In this document: positions 60,057 through 64,000 of the stretch, piece by piece
How the letters are laid out: each line of letters starts with the position of its first letter
How positions within the stretch are numbered: position 1 is the first letter of the stretch
Position numbers and translations under genes: made by a program
Notes under the pieces: model-generated
The model's database searches: none
Told to the model about the DNA's origin: nothing
The model's input: the letters and a program-made list of their open reading frames with translations, nothing else
Assembly: GCF_008831285.2 (NCBI RefSeq)
Contig: NC_045144.1
Location: 17,685,716 to 17,749,715 of the forward strand
Source of the DNA: Nymphaea colorata
Taxonomy: Eukaryota; Streptophyta; Magnoliopsida; Nymphaeales; Nymphaeaceae
DNA: 64,000 nt
Direction of reading: 5' to 3'

Positions 60057-62990
60057 TTGGAAATTTTGCAAATGTCTTATTTTTGTTTCTAAAAAACTAA
60101 AAGTTTGTCTTGTTGATATATTTGGTGAAATGTGTGCATAGTTTGACATTTTGCTAAACTCATCAAATTGTTATAGTTTTATAAATTCTGGTACTTTTTC
60201 ACATGTTTTGCAATTCTAAAATTTGGACTCTTCATACTTTGTACGAAATCTAAACAATTTACCTAATTCCAATGGTTATGAACTCTCATAAACTTCAAAT
60301 TTTGAAGTTTTACTAGTTTGGTCCTTTTCAAGGTTTACTAGGTTGTACTTCGAAATTTGCAAACTTACAGGTTTATGACTTTGATGAAACTTTAACCTTT
60401 TTGTAATAATGAAAATGGTGTCAGATTTTTTTAAATTGCAAATACTTAAGCCTTTTTATAGCCTTGCAAATATCGTTCGAACTCATAATATTTTGAAGGA
60501 TTGAAATTTTACATTGTTTCCTTTTCAAAGGCAGTATTTACTACTTTTTGTGAAATTCATGTACTATTTGAAAATTTGCAAAGTCATGTAAAATGTTCTG
60601 TTTTTTCAAAATTTCTGCACTTTTCATATGTTTGGAAAGACTTTTTCCAAAGATTATTATGACTACACATTTTATACAAATTGTTGAAGTTTCAGATATT
60701 TACTAGTTTCAATTTTTTTTTAACAATTTTGTATTTTTTAAATGTTTTACTAGCTTTGCCACCTTTTACAAACTTTCCAAAATATTTGAACTTTTTAAAT
60801 ATATAACATCTCAATACTTTGATAGTCAATGAAACACAATTTCAAAAAGTCTCATAAATTTCATGAACTTTGTACAAATCTTCTGAAAATTCATATTTGC
60901 TTGGTTCCAAAAGCATTCAATTTTTTTTCAAAAAAGTTTACAACTCTTTCTGTTGTACAACTTGATGAGACTTTTGTCTTTTTTTTTTTTTACAGTGGCT
61001 AATGGTTTCAAAATTTGTAAATGTCTTATGTTTGTTTCTAAAAGTTAGTCTTGTTGATATATTTTGGTGAAATATGTGCATAGTTTGGCGTTTTGCAAAG
61101 CTTCATCAAATGTTTATAGTTTTACAAAATTCTTGTACTTTTTCACGTGTTTGCAATTCAAAAATTATGACTCTTCACATTTCTATAAATATCAAAAATT
61201 AACTAATTCCAATGGTTATGAATGCTCATAACATGAAATTTCAAGTTTTACTAGGTTTGGTCCTTTTTCAAGGGTTTTACTAGGTCTTATTTGAAATTTG
61301 CAACTCTTATAAGTTTTATGACTTTGGTGAAACTTTAATCTTTTTTAATAATTGAAAATGGTGTCAAGCCTTTTTAAAAGCTGCAAATACTTTTAAGCCA
61401 GTTTATAGCCTTGGACATATCGACTCGAACTCATAATATTTTTGAAGGATTGTAAAGTTTTCACATTGTTTCCTTTTCAAAGGCAGTGTTTACTGTTTTT
61501 TGTTAATTCATGTACTATTTGAAATTTGCACAAGTCAATATAAATTTTTCTGATTTTTCAAAATTTTGCACTTTTTCGTATGTTTTGGAAAGACTTGTTT
61601 TCTAAAGATTATGACTACACTTTTTATGCAAAATTGTTGAAATTTCAGATGTTTACTAATTTCAAAATTTTTAAACAATTATATATTGTTTGAAGTTTTT
61701 CAAGCTTTGTGACCTTTTACAAACTTTCCAAAAAGTTTGAACTTTCCAAATATTTAACATGCCAATACTTTGATGGCCAACAAAATACAATTTCAAAAGT
61801 CTCATAAATTTCATAAACTTTGTATGAATCTTTTAAAAATTCATATTTGCTTGGTTCCAAAACCATTGAAATTCTTTCGAAAAAATTTACAACTCTTACG
61901 GTTGTACAACGTGGTGTGACTTTTGTTTTTTTGTTTTTTGGTTTTGTAGTTGCTAATGGTTTTGAATAGTTCAGAAATTTTGCAAATGTCTTATTTTTGT
62001 TCTAAAAGTTAGTCTTCTTTCTAGATATATTTGGTGAAATGTGTTTATAGTTTGACATTTTGCTAAACTTCATCAAATCTTTTATTGTTTTACGAAGTTC
62101 CTTGTACTTTTTCACGTGATTGGCAACTCAAAATTTATGACTTTTCATATTTTCTACGAAATGTGAAAATTTAACTAATTCCAATGGTTATGAATGCTTC
62201 TTAAACTTGAAATTTCAAAGTTTTGCTGGGTTTTGGTCCCTTTTTACTGGGCTTTACTTCAAAATTTGCAACTCTTACAAGTTTTGTGACTTTAATGAAA
62301 GTTTAGCCCTTTTTTAATAATTGAAAATGGTGTCAAGCTGTTGGAAAATTTTGCGAATGTTTTATTTTGTTTTCTAAGTGTTTGCACTTTTTGTAGATTT
62401 TGGTGAAATGTCTGCACAATTTGAAGTTTTGCTATACTTCATTAAGTTTTTCGAAATTCTTGATATTTTCACATGTTTTGCAAACATTTTAAATTTTTTT
62501 AAAAAATTACGACTCTTCATGTTTTTTGCAATATGTCAATATTTCCAACATTAACTAATTTAAATTTTATAAGCACTTGTAAAATTTAAAAAAAAATCAG
62601 AAACATTGTGTGAGTTTTGTAAAATTTATAATTATCTTGATGCTTGATAGTAGTTTTTTGACTTTATAATATGTAGAATCCTTACAAGTTTTAAAACCTT
62701 ATATTAAGTGTGTCTTTTCATTTGTTGAAATGCTCTATACTGGTCTCTCAGTCTTTTGAGTGGGTCACAGGTCTTATTTGTCAGTTTTTTTTGTAAGATG
62801 TTTTAATGGCCCTGTTGTTATAACTCATGTTAGTAAAGGGCAAGTACTCTATATGGGTGTCTCTGTCTTTATGAGTTGGTCTCTCAGTGTTTATGATGTT
62901 GTTATAACTCTTATAAGTAAGGGGAGCACAATAATTTACTGTATCAAGGACATCTTAAACAAGGGTTTCAACCCTGTGTTCAAGAGTTTT
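60057..62990 (+). repeat. AT-rich divergent monomers and tail, end of unit 2
   Basis: Corresponds to 47903-50880 of unit 1 but is 44 bases shorter, again mainly through shortened homopolymers such as tatttggtgaaatg for tattttggtgaaatg. No gene. Confidence 0.85.
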
Positions 62991-64000
62991 GGAAGGAAAT
63001 CAATGGAATGAGAGGGGTAGGGGGGACGTGAAGATCCTGAATCACAAGGAAAGTGGAAGGATCGTGCTGGTCATGCGGCAGTCAGCAAAATATGTGGAGT
63101 ATTTGATGTATTGATTGAAGCATAGCTTGACAACGTATCCATATTTCTTCAAGATCTTGGTAGGATTCCTTTCCTTGTTAGATATAGGATTTGTTCCCTA
63201 TTTTGTAGCTGCTACAGCTCATCAAATGTTTTTTGCAGGGGCACCATTCCCTCCTAATTATAAGGATGTGGTCAAGACTATTTTCAAGTGCTTATTCTGT
63301 ATCTATGCACATATTTACAACTCACACTTCCAGAAGATTGAAGCCTTAAATAAGAAGTTCGCTTACATACTTGCTTTAAGCGTTTCATTCTGTTTACATG
63401 TGTAAGTCTTTCAGCTTATTTCCTTTCCCTTAAGTTTTTAACTTGTTTGATTAAATTGCTTCTATATCTGTTACCTCTTTTTGTCTCAACCTTCATTTCT
63501 GGAGATGCTTTTGTACTTTCTTGTGACTGAATTGCCCCTGTTTGTTCTGTGCTTCAAGCTTATCTAGCTCATTCTGCAGCCCTAAGCATAACCAATGAGT
63601 CCTTTTAGTAGTATGCGCAATTGCTTTTACTGTTTTTTTATAAATCAGTATTTTTTTTTTTTTATATTGTTGGACTTTAGCACCCACAATAGAATTTTAG
63701 AATGTTGTCCTTATGGGAGTCTCTGTTGTTATTCTCTGCTTTTATGAAAAGATAGAGTAGCTACTAGATTTCAAGAAGGAAAGCATTTTTTGCTTGATAT
63801 GATTATATTTTTAAAACAATGGCAAAACTGTTTTTTATAAACTTTTCAAAATTTTGAACTTTTCAAAATATTTAACATCAAATATTTTATTGACCAACTA
63901 AACTTAGTTTCTTAAATTTTTATAAATTTTAGAAACTTTGTGTAAATTTTTGACAATTCTTAGTTATTTTGACAGAAACATTCATGTTTTCTAAAATTTA
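62991..64000 (+). repeat. Large tandem repeat, unit 3 (cut by the window edge)
   Basis: Restarts with ggaaggaaatcaatggaatg, then the MOB1 fragment and the first AT-rich monomer. At the two positions where unit 2 differs from unit 1 in the head, unit 3 agrees with unit 1. Confidence 0.92.
63082..63401 (+). pseudogene. MOB1-type kinase activator fragment, copy 3
   Basis: Offset 12,110 from copy 2, with the same lesions and intron as the other copies. Confidence 0.85.

Larger units (their letters stand above)
50881..62990 (+). repeat. Large tandem repeat, unit 2 (12,110 bp as assembled)
   Basis: Same order as unit 1: MOB1 fragment, monomer block, (CCT)n element, monomer block, tail. It is longer for three reasons: a larger (CCT)n element, about 840 bases after it (57537-58377) that unit 1 lacks, and 1,257 bases made of the N gap and a repeated overlap. 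Without the overlap the unit would be about 10.85 kb. Confidence 0.9.

Overview
The window is nuclear DNA from a flowering plant. It carries intron-rich genes of the plant kingdom with plant-type splice sites and plastid transit peptides, an AT-rich intergenic background, tRNA-derived SINEs, hAT-like elements and a large satellite-like array. The species cannot be named from the sequence alone. Exons were placed by hand from reading phase, GT/GC-AG splice sites and remembered family sequence; UTRs were not mapped.

The left part (1 to about 38.3 kb) is gene-bearing and holds seven recognisable genes. In order they are: the first exon of sterol 14-alpha-demethylase CYP51 (minus, running off the left edge); CRL/CRUMPLED LEAF (plus, nine exons, one GC-AG intron); rubredoxin RBD1 (minus, four exons); CCB1, a cytochrome b6f heme-attachment factor (plus, four exons); FKBP18, a thylakoid-lumen immunophilin (minus, ten exons); the xylan synthase IRX10/IRX10-like (plus, four exons); and plastidic transaldolase (plus, seven exons). 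Five of the seven proteins are expected in the plastid. RBD1 and CCB1 are head to head, 339 bp apart between start codons, and both assist assembly of thylakoid electron-transport complexes. CYP51 serves sterol synthesis, IRX10 makes xylan in the Golgi and transaldolase belongs to the pentose phosphate pathway.

Intergenic and intronic DNA holds two SINE copies with near-perfect 13-bp target-site duplications, a second probable SINE family, a 621-bp hAT-like element with an 8-bp duplication inside CRL intron 4, a dispersed GGGGCGGA-ended MITE-like family, and a duplicated segment near the 3' ends of both CRL and RBD1 that keeps traces of an unidentified reading frame.

The right part (41,356 to the end) is a head-to-tail array of large repeat units: 9,525 bp, 12,110 bp as assembled, and a third unit cut by the window edge. 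Each unit begins with a broken, intron-containing fragment of a MOB1-type kinase activator gene, followed by divergent AT-rich monomers of about 0.95 kb, and the first two contain a (CCT)n-rich GC element. A 100-N gap lies in the second unit. The sequence on its right repeats the sequence on its left with many lost homopolymer bases, so part of the array's apparent length is probably an assembly artefact.
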